Part shown: positions 5,752-14,233 of the stretch, piece by piece | Layout of the letters: the number at the start of each line of letters is the position of its first letter | Numbering within the stretch: position 1 is the first letter of the stretch | DNA from: a virus | Strand: one strand, 5' to 3' | Virus record (IMG/VR): IMGVR_UViG_3300032223_001328 | Span: 1 to 31,318 of that record | DNA: 31,318 nucleotides | The notes under the pieces: model-generated | The model's database searches: none | What the model saw: only the letters and a program-made list of their open reading frames with translations | What the model was told of the DNA's origin: nothing | Translations under genes and position numbers: made by a program

Positions 5752-6813
5752 TCACACCGAGTATTCATGGATGATGACGATGCCAACGGCAGCGGCAGCA
5801 CCCGTCTGGTTTCCGCCGAATCCGTTGGTGATGGCCGAGCCGCCACCGCCTGAGCCGTAATTCGTGGCCATTAATGCTGTGTTGTTGCCCGCCATGATGG
5901 GGCTGCCCGCGCCGAACAGCGATGACCCTCCGGCTCCCGTCATCATCGCGGACACCGTTGCCGCCATTGCCATTGCAAATCCTTCGGCGCCTCCCCTTTG
6001 AGAATAGATGTTCCCTCCTGTCGGGGCGGATGTCTGAGTGCCGTTGCCGTTCAAAACCGGCGCGACCTCATTGTTAAACATGACTCCCCCGATACCGCCG
6101 GAGGCCGAGATCAAGCTCCCGACCGACGATGCCCCGCCATTACCGCCCGCGCCGCCGGTAGATGGTGCGCCAGCGGCGCCGACCGTCACACCGATTGGAC
6201 CACCGACCGACGCAGCGGAGAACCGGCCCCGCGCGTAAGCTCCGGCGGTCCCTGGCGCCCCCAGGCTCACATTGCCGACAGACGGAAGGGTCGCGCCCGC
6301 GCCCGCTCCACCGCCTCCCTGGCACTCTATTTCGACGTAACCCATCAGCGGGTCCGGGGTGTAGGTGCCGGATGCAACGAATGGCGTACTCCGGATCAGC
6401 CGGCCGGTCGAAGCAGGCAGCCATCCGGCGCCGGCCGCATCGGGATTGGTCAGATTGTTGTCGGCGGTGCTGATCCAGGTCTGTCCGGCGGTAACGGCCG
6501 ATCCAACTACGGCGCCGGTCGGGTATCCACCGATGGCCGTCTGGAAAGTGGCATCGTATGCCACGGGGGCGCCGCCGGCCTGCACCCACATCAGCCAAGC
6601 AGTCACATATTGGAAAATACCGTTGAAGTCGCGGATGTCCGGCGGCGTTCCGCCCGATCCGACCGGCGTCGCGGTCGCGGGCGGAAAGCCGAGGTCCTGC
6701 GATGCCCGGATGCCGCTTCCAGTGGTCTGGGGGATCGGCGTCGTCAGGTATGTGCCGCTCGCGTTCTTTCCGAAAATCTCGGCGAACTTGTAGGGGATGC
6801 TGCTGGAAATCAT
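5752..6813 (-). CDS. Glycine-rich tail fibre / receptor-binding protein, 353 aa
   Basis: The N-terminal ~130 residues (SSIPYKFAEIFGKNA … PPDIRDFNGIFQYVTAWLMW … GYPTGAVV) match the baseplate-attachment domain common in fibres of this kind. From about residue 155 a GYVEIECQGGGGAGAGA stretch starts a glycine-rich domain that fills the rest of the protein, with Gly-Gly-X runs and few charges. Such tips are known in phage adhesins, where polyglycine sandwiches bind receptors. It is coupled to the DUF2612 gene immediately upstream, the usual baseplate-to-fibre order. No separate fibre chaperone is obvious. It is probably the host-range determinant. Confidence 0.82.
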   Translation of the reverse strand: MISSSIPYKFAEIFGKNASGTYLTTPIPQTTGSGIRASQDLGFPPATATPVGSGGTPPDIRDFNGIFQYVTAWLMWVQAGGAPVAYDATFQTAIGGYPTGAVVGSAVTAGQTWISTADNNLTNPDAAGAGWLPASTGRLIRSTPFVASGTYTPDPLMGYVEIECQGGGGAGAGATLPSVGNVSLGAPGTAGAYARGRFSAASVGGPIGVTVGAAGAPSTGGAGGNGGASSVGSLISASGGIGGVMFNNEVAPVLNGNGTQTSAPTGGNIYSQRGGAEGFAMAMAATVSAMMTGAGGSSLFGAGSPIMAGNNTALMATNYGSGGGGSAITNGFGGNQTGAAAAVGIVIIHEYSV

Positions 6814-7397
6814 CAGAGTTGCACCACGGTTGCGGCGACACCCGCTGGTCTCGGGAAAACGCCTGATTGATACACGATGGCCGTCTGCACCGGATCGAGG
6901 CTGGACCCGAACGTGTAGGTCATGGTCATATTCAGCCCATCGGTGCAGTAGCTGTTGCCCACCACCGGCATGAGGCCGGTCGGGCCGAATAGGTTAATCA
7001 GTATTTGGTTGATAGCCGAAATGGTCCCGTCGCAGATATTGAACAGCGCCTTGGCCAGAATCAACGTACGGTATGGGTCATCTAAAAGCGCATAATTCGA
7101 CGTTAGAGATTGGCCGTTATAGAACGGCGCCTGATCGAACGGTTGACCGCTCGCACCGCTCGGCCCCTTCATCCCGAAAAACGTGGTGGTGACGATCTGC
7201 AGTACCCGGCCGACGCCGACGATGCGCCCCCACACGTCGAGTCCATATCCGACCGCTGTGTCCACGTTCCACACCATGTTGTAAAACATATCGATATTTG
7301 CCGAGGGGTCGATATAGGTATTCATATTCGCGATCAGTTGCCGCAACGTCGGGCTGTTGCTGTATTGGCTCATGATCGTATCGGTGTAGTTTTCCAT
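6813..7397 (-). CDS. DUF2612 baseplate-fibre connector protein, 194 aa
   Basis: The pattern SPTLRQLIANMNTYIDPSAN, then YGLDVWGRIVGVGR, PYRTLILAKALFN and INLFGPTG is that of the DUF2612 family. These proteins sit between baseplate J and the fibre gene in contractile phages and play a part like tail protein I of P2. Length is typical and both junctions overlap by one or a few bases. The C-terminus ends in a short hydrophobic tail (AGVAATVVQL). The protein should act at the baseplate periphery as the fibre docking site; that is inference from gene order and family. Confidence 0.82.
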   Translation of the reverse strand: MENYTDTIMSQYSNSPTLRQLIANMNTYIDPSANIDMFYNMVWNVDTAVGYGLDVWGRIVGVGRVLQIVTTTFFGMKGPSGASGQPFDQAPFYNGQSLTSNYALLDDPYRTLILAKALFNICDGTISAINQILINLFGPTGLMPVVGNSYCTDGLNMTMTYTFGSSLDPVQTAIVYQSGVFPRPAGVAATVVQL

Positions 7398-9055
7398 TAG
7401 ACCAGCACCAAATTGACATCGGCCAGCGCGCCGGACGCGGGGTTATAGGCCGCGAAGGTCGGGATTTGGTTGATGGCCATCGTGACCGAATTCTGGTTTG
7501 GCAGCACCGCGGTCATGGCCTCGCTGGTGACCGTTTGGTTCACGACGACGGTATAGGTGCCGGTGCTGCCGGTCGTGCCGGTCAACTGAGCGGTGATGAG
7601 CGAGCCGGTCAGGACGTTGGTGCCGTAGACGAACTGTCCTGGCGCCATCACCCCCTTGGCCACGAGAGACGCCGTGCTGGCCGTGGTAGACGCGCTGGTG
7701 ACATACACTCCGGCGCCGCCGGTCGTGCCGCTCGTTTGGCTGACGATCGTGGTGCCGACCGGCACGCCAGTTCCCGAGACCACATAGCCGGGATAGATCG
7801 TCCCCGTTACCCCGGTAACGGTCAGATTGACGCCCGAGCCGGTGCCGGTGAAGCTCGCCTGAGCAATGGCCGAGACGGTCAAGGTGGTGCCCGAGATCGA
7901 TCCGGTGAAGCTCACGTCTGGCGGTATGTCGGCGGCGATCTGGATCGATATGATCTGCGCCCATGAGCCGAGCAAAGCGATCTGTCCATAGAATCGGCTT
8001 GCCAGGATCGTGCTGCCGATGCGCGCCCGCGTGCCGCCGTCCATCCCGAGAAACGCCGTGTTGATGGCGTTCGATATCTGAATGCCGGCGTTGCTCGGGA
8101 CGTTCGCGCTGTTGGCAATCGTGACAGTGAAGCTGACCGCGACAGCGGTTGCCGTCTGAAATGTTACGCTATAGGTCGGGGGGCCGGGTCCGAAACCGGG
8201 GTTAGGATCGGTGATCGTGACGGTGGTGTTCCCCGTGTAGCCACAGCCGGGATTCTTCTTTTGCCAGATTGCCAGCGCCACGGCGGAGGATGCGCCGCCC
8301 GCGACGCACACGTACAGGCTATTCGCCGCAATGGTGACGCCGCCAATGATTGCGGCGGTGCCGGTGAAATTCTCCGTCGCATAGGCATCGATCACGCCTG
8401 GCACCGACAGGACGTTGCCATAGATCGCCGCCAGGAAGCCGGCCGCGTTCTTGGCGACCGATGCCGCCCGGCGAGCCTCGAAAGCCGACCGCGTTTCGAC
8501 ATTTTGCCCAACCACGCCAGAGACGACCGATACCGTGTTCCATGTCGGGATCGCCTGATAAATGGCGACACCGCTGCTTTGGGGGACCGGGATCGGGCCA
8601 AGCGCGGCAGCCGCGAACGGCAGCGTGATCGTGCCGCTGGCGGGGATGACGCCGGCAGTCGTGCTCAGATAGAGGTTGCCAGATGCGTCGGAAATCTTTG
8701 CCCCGACCGGGATGACAACCCCAACGCCGCCACCGCACGCAACCTGCAACACAGTCGGCTGGCCGGCGATCCTGGTCAGGAAATAGATGCGCGCAATCGC
8801 GTCTTGCATCCGGCCAAAGGCGAAGGCCGGATCGACCGAATTAAATAGGAGGCACATTTGGTCGTAGCTGTCGCCGATGATCGCGGTGTCGCTCACAGCC
8901 TGTTGGCCGAGGCCGGTTGTGAGCGCCGGGTTGACGTTTCCGCCAAACGCCGCGTTCTGATCGGCCTGATATCCGGCCAAGATCGCGCTTTCGGACGGCG
9001 CGACGAAGCCGGTTGCCGTGAGGCTGATTTGGGGGACGGATGTGGTGCCGCTCAT
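7397..9055 (-). CDS. Baseplate J-like wedge protein with inserted beta module, 552 aa
   Basis: The N-terminal part (NPALTTGLGQQAVSDTAIIG … FGRMQDAIARIYFLTRIAGQ) and core (VPVGAKISDASGNLYLST, TRSAFEARRAASVAKNAAGF, VPGVIDAYATENFTG) match the baseplate J/gp47 family. Residues ~382-515 are an inserted Gly/Thr/Ser-rich module (TIVSQTSGTTGGAGVYVT) that also occurs in three other virion proteins here. The C-terminus (TFAAYNPASGALADVNLVLV) returns to family sequence. It forms the wedge ring of the baseplate with the gp25-like protein encoded just upstream. Length exceeds the family norm because of the insert. Confidence 0.88.
   Translation of the reverse strand: MSGTTSVPQISLTATGFVAPSESAILAGYQADQNAAFGGNVNPALTTGLGQQAVSDTAIIGDSYDQMCLLFNSVDPAFAFGRMQDAIARIYFLTRIAGQPTVLQVACGGGVGVVIPVGAKISDASGNLYLSTTAGVIPASGTITLPFAAAALGPIPVPQSSGVAIYQAIPTWNTVSVVSGVVGQNVETRSAFEARRAASVAKNAAGFLAAIYGNVLSVPGVIDAYATENFTGTAAIIGGVTIAANSLYVCVAGGASSAVALAIWQKKNPGCGYTGNTTVTITDPNPGFGPGPPTYSVTFQTATAVAVSFTVTIANSANVPSNAGIQISNAINTAFLGMDGGTRARIGSTILASRFYGQIALLGSWAQIISIQIAADIPPDVSFTGSISGTTLTVSAIAQASFTGTGSGVNLTVTGVTGTIYPGYVVSGTGVPVGTTIVSQTSGTTGGAGVYVTSASTTASTASLVAKGVMAPGQFVYGTNVLTGSLITAQLTGTTGSTGTYTVVVNQTVTSEAMTAVLPNQNSVTMAINQIPTFAAYNPASGALADVNLVLV
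7511..7912 (-). repeat. Shared beta-rich module, copy in baseplate J
   Basis: Residues ~382-515 of the baseplate protein carry two units built on GTGVPVGTTIVSQTSGTTGG and ITAQLTGTTGSTGTYTVVV. The same pattern G-x-G-[IV]-x2-G-T-x-I-x2-Q-x-[ST]-G-T-x-G-x-G-x-Y recurs in three other virion genes in this window. Confidence 0.75.
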
Positions 9056-9057
9056 GG

Positions 9058-9408
9058 TCAGAACCCTACAGCCTGCGTCGTGCCGTTGCTATCGGTGAAT
9101 TGGATTTGGCCGGCCAGCTTCCGACCGACCGGCGCCGCGAAATATACCACAGGATTGGTGCAGCCGGGCACCGTCAACGCCGCGTCGATTAGCGCCTGCC
9201 GGAGAAGCGAAAGCGGCTGGTTTTTCTTGAGCGCATCCTGGAAATAATCGACGCCGATGGTAGTGTCATACCAGACCTCGCCAAGGAACGTGCGGCACGC
9301 CGACGCCACGTCCTGAGCGACCGAATAAGGATCGGACGCCATCGCGAGATCGCCGTTCGTGTCGAGCACGAAGTCCCATGTCGTCAGGTCGAGTAGGGCG
9401 GTTTGCAT
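9058..9408 (-). CDS. gp25/W-like baseplate wedge protein, 116 aa
   Basis: The product reads DLTTWDFVLDTNGDLAMA, then SVAQDVASACRTFLGEVWYD and GVDYFQDALKK, the pattern of gp25/GpW-type wedge proteins in contractile phages. I chose ATG 9408 because AGGAACGGGATC precedes it. The longer frame to 9462 adds an 18-residue tail that reaches back into the spike gene. It lies between the spike and baseplate J, the usual order. It should bind baseplate J and nucleate wedge assembly at the sheath interface. Confidence 0.83.
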   Translation of the reverse strand: MQTALLDLTTWDFVLDTNGDLAMASDPYSVAQDVASACRTFLGEVWYDTTIGVDYFQDALKKNQPLSLLRQALIDAALTVPGCTNPVVYFAAPVGRKLAGQIQFTDSNGTTQAVGF

Positions 9409-9418
9409 GATCCCGTTC

Positions 9419-9997
9419 CTATGGGCGGACGGTGCCGGTGACGGTGAGGTTTCCAGCGGCATCGAGGGTGCAGTTCGGCGAGGCGATTGTCAACGGGCCG
9501 GCGGACACGATGGCGATGGTGCCGTTGTTGATCGAGATATAATTGGTTGGCGCCGCGCTCTTCACGCAGCCCAGGTAAATGCCATCCTGCCAGTCGTTCC
9601 GGCGGAGCGATCCCGGCCCGGCCGGCTGTCCGGTGGCGCGAACTGCCGACGTATCCCGGTCGCAGAACACGGCAACCCCGATATCCCCCGCCACCGGATC
9701 GCACAGCAGCGCATTGCCGCCGGCCTGGATGCGGAGGTACGGCAGGTTGTAGATCGGCCCGTGCGGCATGAGATTGCCGAGGCCGTCCGACTGGTGAACC
9801 ATCGGCTGCACCGTCACAGTGCCAACAGGGGCCGCTGTGCCGGCATTGGAACACGAGACCACCCGAACCATAGCGGAGAACGCCTTCTCGCCCATGACGC
9901 GCCGTACGACGAAATCAAGGGCATTGAGAGTGCCCCCGTGCGTCTGCAACCATTCCGGGCCGGCGTAGCCGCCATTGGTGGGTAAGGTCCCGCTCAT
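9419..9997 (-). CDS. Gp138-type membrane-puncturing spike, 192 aa
   Basis: The real start is ATG 9997, which overlaps the hub gene stop as ATGA; the longer frame up to 10321 is noise. Residues ~25-130 fit the Gp138 N-terminal OB-fold (ALDFVVRRVMGEKAFSAMVR … GDIGVAVFCDRDTSAVR). The C-terminal ~40 residues (NGTIAIVSAGPLTIASPN, then GNLTVTGTVRP) have the alternating pattern of a short trimeric beta-helix needle. It would sit at the centre of the baseplate and pierce the outer membrane. No PAAR protein is seen nearby. Confidence 0.82.
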   Translation of the reverse strand: MSGTLPTNGGYAGPEWLQTHGGTLNALDFVVRRVMGEKAFSAMVRVVSCSNAGTAAPVGTVTVQPMVHQSDGLGNLMPHGPIYNLPYLRIQAGGNALLCDPVAGDIGVAVFCDRDTSAVRATGQPAGPGSLRRNDWQDGIYLGCVKSAAPTNYISINNGTIAIVSAGPLTIASPNCTLDAAGNLTVTGTVRP

Positions 9998-10935
9998 GGC
10001 CGCAGCGCTCGCGAGCATGTGCACTCGTTGAACCACGGCCCGTTGGGCACCTGAGCGGACAGATTCAAAATGAACGGCGAATTGACATACCAGTATCCGT
10101 TCGGCCCGCCACGGCGCAGCACCGCCTCGGGCGACTGATCGGATGATGTCGCCGATGGAAAGAGGCTGCTGTCCATCAGGATTTGCCCGCCGCGTACGAT
10201 GTTGGGGTTGAACAGGCAGCGGAACGCCATCGCATTGTCCCGATATTGGGGATAGCCGATCATTCCGGTATTGGCGGAAATCAGCGGCACAACCCCGATC
10301 CGGGTCCGGTCCTTCGGCCATATCGTGAGGGTGTCGCCTGGGCCGCCGCCCGGTTCCATTTCGACGCCGGCCGCGCGGGCGATGGCGATGGCCTGCGCCA
10401 TGGCCGTGCCGGGGAAATATCCGCCGGACAGCTTCGCCGTCACCCCATCGTTGACGAACACGCGGCCCATGCGGGTGGCGAGGCCGGCCATGACGGAGGC
10501 CACATCGATAGGGCCGGGGAAGCTCAAGGGGGCACCGGGCACCATCGCCTCAAGCACGCCCGCATTCGAGACGATCTGGAAATACGTGTCCGGCGCACCT
10601 TCCAGAACCTGCCACGCATTCAAGATATAGCCGATCCAGACCACCGGCAGCGGCGTGCCTTTCTGTCCGGCCTGCACCGTCACGATATTGCCCTGCCGAT
10701 ACATGCGGAACGGCACCCCGAGCGTCGAGACCTGATTCATCACCGATTGCGTCATGCCGTAGACGCGGATTTCCGCTCGGCCGAAACCGGGTGGCGCCGT
10801 TTTCTCGATGGTCGCCAGGACCCGCAGCCCCTCAAGGGTAACCGTGTTCGACCCGGTGTCGCCGAACGTGCCCTCGCCCAGTCGGATCGTGATCGTGATC
10901 GCCCTCTCGACGTAGGTGCTTTGGGATCCGCTCAT
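9994..10935 (-). CDS. Baseplate hub protein (tail protein D-like), 313 aa
   Basis: Residues ~15-110 (TNTVTL-type strands, EIRVYGMTQSVMNQVS, PVVWIGYILNAW) and ~140-230 (VASVMAGLATRMGRVFVNDG, LTIWPKD) have the two-lobed hub pattern of gp27/gpD-like proteins in small contractile phages. The C-terminus (QVPNGPWFNECTC) is Cys-containing. It is coupled by ATGA to the spike downstream and to the plug-like protein upstream. It forms the trimeric hub joining the tube to the spike. Family assignment is from pattern and position. Confidence 0.75.
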   Translation of the reverse strand: MSGSQSTYVERAITITIRLGEGTFGDTGSNTVTLEGLRVLATIEKTAPPGFGRAEIRVYGMTQSVMNQVSTLGVPFRMYRQGNIVTVQAGQKGTPLPVVWIGYILNAWQVLEGAPDTYFQIVSNAGVLEAMVPGAPLSFPGPIDVASVMAGLATRMGRVFVNDGVTAKLSGGYFPGTAMAQAIAIARAAGVEMEPGGGPGDTLTIWPKDRTRIGVVPLISANTGMIGYPQYRDNAMAFRCLFNPNIVRGGQILMDSSLFPSATSSDQSPEAVLRRGGPNGYWYVNSPFILNLSAQVPNGPWFNECTCSRALRP

Positions 10936-11252
10936 CCGACCAACCCCAGAGCCGTCAGGTCCGCGACCGAATAATACCGAAGCTGCCAGCGCGACCCGAG
11001 GCCGGTGTAGTATGGATCGGCCGCGCCCTGCGTGTCCACGAACGCGAGATCGCCGGCAAAGCCGAGATACACGTCCCGCACGACCCGGTTGCGGTCCTGG
11101 CAGATTACGCCGCTGATGATGGGCGCATTGTTGACCGAAACCGTGATGAATAGGCCGGTCGATTTTTGGGCGATTTGCAGTTGGCAGGGCTGCCCCGCCA
11201 GCGTGACGGATACCACTTGATTCGCGGTCGGCAGGATGGGGACGGTTTGCAT
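10932..11252 (-). CDS. Baseplate plug protein, cyanophage Pam3 gp18-like, 106 aa
   Basis: I chose ATG 11252, which sits at the stop of the upstream gene (TGATG), because the longer frame to 11399 lacks protein-like sequence. The product has an N-terminal QVVSVTLAGQPCQLQI, then GLFITVSVNNAPIISGVIC, DVYLGFAGDLAFVDTQG and LGSRWQLRYYS. This matches the small plug family typified by cyanophage Pam3 gp18, which in Pam3 lines the baseplate channel. The length (about 100 aa) fits. Its place between the Dit-like protein and the hub agrees. Confidence 0.75.
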   Translation of the reverse strand: MQTVPILPTANQVVSVTLAGQPCQLQIAQKSTGLFITVSVNNAPIISGVICQDRNRVVRDVYLGFAGDLAFVDTQGAADPYYTGLGSRWQLRYYSVADLTALGLVG

Positions 11253-11896
11253 CAGGTCAACCCTCCCGCCGCGCCATCGGCATCGGCCGGAACGATTGAG
11301 GTCGGCGATACGGTGCCTGCATTGACCGGATTGGCCCCACTCGGCGTCGCCGTGTTGCTGAATTTCGGGGGGCCGGCAAAGCGAATTTCCTCTACCCACA
11401 CGTCAACGGCCAACAGGTTGACGCCGCTCAATCCGCTACGGTCAAAATCGTAGTGCGTGACGTTGACGTTTTTCCGAACCCCTTCCGGCATCGCGAGATC
11501 GTACAAGCCAAGGGATTGCTTGGCCCCCTCGCATGCTTGAAGAAACACCAGACGCTCGGCTGGCGTGCCCCCGATCACGAACGTCAACCGGGCCGCGAAC
11601 GGCTGCTGAACCTTATTGTAGGAGTAGAATGCCCCCTGTTCCAGCGGCGCGGTCGAAACCTTCGCTTCACCGCGGTAAGACACGCGGATGACGGAATCCG
11701 GGTTCAGTGCCGGCGCGTCGCCTTGCGTGAACAGCCCCCACTTCGGCCCGGCGAACAGATTGAGGATGATCTGCGCATCGGCGATCAGCAGCACGACGGC
11801 GCTGTTGATCTGCCCCACCTGCCGCAAGACCGATGGCACCCCAGGCGCGCGCGGGACGTTCGGGTATTGGGGTTTGGGGGTGATCGGCAGCGCCAT
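11252..11896 (-). CDS. Dit-like baseplate/tail protein, 214 aa
   Basis: The N-terminus (QYPNVPRAPGVPSVLRQ) is the leader seen in Dit-like tail proteins of small contractile phages. A central INSAVVLLIADAQIILNLFA is followed by WGLFTQGDAPALNPDSVIRV and a beta-rich region (RLTFVIGGTPAERLVFLQAC). The C-terminus is Pro/Ala/Asn-rich. It is coupled by TAATG to the tape measure gene. The likely role is a ring between tube and hub. Assignment rests on resemblance and gene order. Confidence 0.65.
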   Translation of the reverse strand: MALPITPKPQYPNVPRAPGVPSVLRQVGQINSAVVLLIADAQIILNLFAGPKWGLFTQGDAPALNPDSVIRVSYRGEAKVSTAPLEQGAFYSYNKVQQPFAARLTFVIGGTPAERLVFLQACEGAKQSLGLYDLAMPEGVRKNVNVTHYDFDRSGLSGVNLLAVDVWVEEIRFAGPPKFSNTATPSGANPVNAGTVSPTSIVPADADGAAGGLT

Positions 11897-13599
11897 TATT
11901 CAAGCCCCCGGTTTGAATCAGTAATCGCGCGGCTGAGGGCATCGTTTATGTCGCGGGCGATGCCGTTGGCGTCGGTCGCCTGAGTGTGGACAGTCACAGA
12001 GCCGATGCTGACGTTGCTGCCGGCAACGCCACCCGAACCGGCGTTCGATATCGGCGCAATGTCGCGGGCGGACGGCGCCGCAAGGGGCTTGCTTCTCAGA
12101 ATGGAATACGGGTGCCCAGGCCGTGTATATGTCCGGTTGAGCGCATCCACCCCCTCCGCTTCGGTATGAGATTGACGCAACGCCTGATTGGCCCCCCGCT
12201 CTGTGTTTTGGAGTTCCCATTGGATGAAACGGAGATTTTCCTGATAGCTGCCCTGGTCGGGATCGTGCCCAAACAGGCGACGGTAATTCTCGATCCGGTC
12301 CCCGCGCCATTGGATGGCACCCCGCGCGCCGCGTCCCCCGCCGGCACCGTTGAACGCCGCCGCGTTGTAGCCACTTTCGAACTGAATGGTGGTGGCGATG
12401 GCCGCAGCTTGTTCGGCGCTGTAGCCCTGCTTGCGAAAGAACTCGATAGCTTCCTGCCGCGTCCCGTGCTGATCGGCGCGGCCGGGGGCATTTGGAGAAG
12501 CGCCGCCGGCCGGCCACCCTTCTCGTGGCGCCGGATTTGTTCGAGACAATTCTTCCATTCTATTACGTTCCCAGTCCAACTCGACTGAACCAGAAGCAGG
12601 ATGAGGCGCGACGGTTTTATAGAATAAATAAGCAGCGGCCCCCGCAATTCCTAAGCGCGAAATTAATGCTAATTTTTCAGCGAGCGCCGTCAACCCGAAT
12701 AGATTGCTCAAACTTGCCAAGGAGCTAAATGCGACGAACGCAGATGCCAACCCCTCAATCGCCAGCGTCGTGCCGGGGGTTTGCTTGATCATTTCGGTAT
12801 TCCATTTTAGGAACGCCGACAAATATGGCTGCGCATCTTTCAGGAACACGTCGCCGTAATGGCTAGTAGCCTGCGACAGGGCGTTCCAATCGTGCATTAG
12901 TTGCTTCATGGCCTCGGCCATTTCAGGCGTCCGCACGCCCAGGCTGACGGACTCGGCCATTTCCTTATGGAACTGCGCCACGCCGCCCTTGGCCTGATCC
13001 AACAGGGTGTTCAAGGTCCCCTCGTCGAGACCAAGCATTTGCCCGTAGGTGCGGGTTTCCTGGATTCCGCGCGCGTTGTTATGCTCGGAAGCGTATTTCA
13101 GCAGAGCCGAGTAGACATCGGTGCCCTTTGCGCCGGGGTTCAGCCCAAGCATCCCCATGACGGACGCGTACTGCGAGCTTCCGCCGAGAATGGCGAAATT
13201 ATTGGCCGCGTCTGTCAGTTTTTGGAACGATGCGGCGGCGGCGGCGGCGTTCCCGCCATGCCGCTCTACCATCATGCCGAAGGCGTTCAGTTCGCCGATG
13301 GGCATCCCGATATTCCGGGCCGCGTTCCCCATCTCCACGATAGATTTGGTGGTGGACCGAATGAACGAGTCCAGCCCCTGTGCACCCAACAGGACGCCGA
13401 TCAAGCCCAGCGCCTCGTTCTTCACCGTGGAGAAGAACTCCGCCGCCTGCTTGCCCTTCGCCGCCATTTCCTTGGCGACGGCGTTCGCATTGTCCCGCGT
13501 CTTGATGAGGGATTCGGCCGCTTCCTTCTGGCCCTTGGTGAACCCCGAGGGGTCAAGGCCAAGCGTCACAACCAGGGCGTCAACGACCGTCTGCGTCAC
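11896..13599 (-). CDS. Tape measure protein with tail lysozyme domain, 567 aa
   Basis: Start is GTG 13599, overlapping the GT stop as GTGA. Residues 1-270 are helical (TLGLDPSGFTKGQKEAAESL; VKNEALGLIGVLLGAQGLD) as in tape measures. Two hydrophobic stretches (~277-305, ~311-331) could insert in the membrane. Residues ~380-500 form a phage tail lysozyme domain (EAIEFFRKQGYSAEQAAAIA, TIQFESGYN, GAIQWRG); Glu408 in FESG is the likely catalytic acid. At roughly 0.15 nm per residue the length implies a tail of at most about 85 nm. The stretch 12541-12720, over the hydrophobic segments, is about 47% G+C by hand count, lower than its surroundings. Confidence 0.9.
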   Translation of the reverse strand: MTQTVVDALVVTLGLDPSGFTKGQKEAAESLIKTRDNANAVAKEMAAKGKQAAEFFSTVKNEALGLIGVLLGAQGLDSFIRSTTKSIVEMGNAARNIGMPIGELNAFGMMVERHGGNAAAAAASFQKLTDAANNFAILGGSSQYASVMGMLGLNPGAKGTDVYSALLKYASEHNNARGIQETRTYGQMLGLDEGTLNTLLDQAKGGVAQFHKEMAESVSLGVRTPEMAEAMKQLMHDWNALSQATSHYGDVFLKDAQPYLSAFLKWNTEMIKQTPGTTLAIEGLASAFVAFSSLASLSNLFGLTALAEKLALISRLGIAGAAAYLFYKTVAPHPASGSVELDWERNRMEELSRTNPAPREGWPAGGASPNAPGRADQHGTRQEAIEFFRKQGYSAEQAAAIATTIQFESGYNAAAFNGAGGGRGARGAIQWRGDRIENYRRLFGHDPDQGSYQENLRFIQWELQNTERGANQALRQSHTEAEGVDALNRTYTRPGHPYSILRSKPLAAPSARDIAPISNAGSGGVAGSNVSIGSVTVHTQATDANGIARDINDALSRAITDSNRGLE

Positions 13600-14233
13600 C
13601 TGTTACCCCTCGGCCGGTTGGCCAACCATTCGTTGTATCGGTCCACGAGGATGATTTCGAGGAAGTCGTAAAGGTCCCGCAGCCCGTAAACAGTGTTCAG
13701 TTCGTGCCGGGTGGCGAGTCGGCTTGAGAGGACGATCCCGATTTCTCGTCGGATGTTGGCATATTCAGCCCAAGGTCGCTCATCATCGCCGCCGCCGCTT
13801 CGCGAAAGGTGGAGAGCCTTTCGCGAATGGAAAAACCCAGGATCGTGCTCAAGACCTCCTCGCGCAGCAGATACCGGGTCGAGATTTCCTCGATTTGCCC
13901 GCTGATCAAAGATGGGACCGTGAGGTCTGCGGCTGCACCCGGCGACCGCATGGACACGACGCACCCCATCAACTCATCCAGGAGCGGCTTGACCTCATGG
14001 TAAGGCGCCTTCCCCAGGGCCGAGAGGATCGCCCCCATGGACAGCACCACAAACCCCGCCGGGCCATGTTCGAACAGCGTGGCGGGCACGTCTGCGCCGC
14101 CTCGGCCGATCAACTGCGCCGCCCGGTCGAACCATTCGCACGCCTGCTCGGCCGGCATTTCGACGATGTTGAACTCTTTGCCGCGATCCCGGTTTTCGGC
14201 CGTGATCGTAACTTTTTTCTCCCGCCGGCTCAC
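13596..14233 (-). CDS. Tail assembly chaperone GT, made by -1 frameshift (212 aa)
   Basis: The first 134 residues are shared with G. A -1 slip at 13832-13838 then continues in a second frame for 78 residues to TGA 13596. The T part (ANIRREIGIVLSSRLATRHE, then YGLRDLYDFLEIILVDRYNE) is protein-like and has no ATG or GTG of its own in the proper region, so it must be reached by frameshifting. In lambda and many tailed phages G and GT bind the tape measure and tube subunits in a fixed ratio. The position between tube and tape measure matches exactly. The GT stop overlaps the tape measure start as GTGA. Confidence 0.85.
13697..14233 (-). CDS. Tail assembly chaperone G, 178 aa
   Basis: The zero-frame product starts at GTG 14233, which overlaps the tube gene stop as GTGA, and ends at TGA 13697. 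It begins SRREKKVTITAENRDRGKEF, is mainly helical (EQACEWFDRAAQLIGRGG; YHEVKPLLDELMGCVVS), and ends in a polar, disordered tail (DEKSGSSSQADSPPGTN). It sits between the tube and tape measure genes, the invariable place for this chaperone. The disordered tail after the slip site is what one expects when most ribosomes stay in frame. Confidence 0.85.
   Translation of the reverse strand: MSRREKKVTITAENRDRGKEFNIVEMPAEQACEWFDRAAQLIGRGGADVPATLFEHGPAGFVVLSMGAILSALGKAPYHEVKPLLDELMGCVVSMRSPGAAADLTVPSLISGQIEEISTRYLLREEVLSTILGFSIRERLSTFREAAAAMMSDLGLNMPTSDEKSGSSSQADSPPGTN
13799..13838 (-). promoter_or_regulatory. -1 programmed frameshift signal (slippery heptamer plus hairpin)
   Basis: On the minus strand the heptamer G GGT TTT lies at 13838-13832 in the X XXY YYZ register of gene G (CTG GGT TTT TCC). 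Four bases later TTCGCGAAAGG (13827-13817) pairs perfectly with CCTTTCGCGAA (13809-13799) across a 7-nt loop, giving an 11-bp stem. Both P-site GGT to GGG and A-site TTT to TTT re-pairing are allowed. The -1 frame is open from here to 13596. This is the full set of known elements. Confidence 0.88.

Noticed and set aside
9998-10321. N-terminal extension of the spike frame
   Set aside because: This part is antisense-like noise inside the hub gene; ATG 9997 with an ATGA overlap is the sensible start.
13596-13964. Independent gene for the T frame with its own start at 13964
   Set aside because: The first part is an out-of-frame reading of gene G, and the protein-like part begins only after the slippery site. 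Frameshifting from G explains it better.
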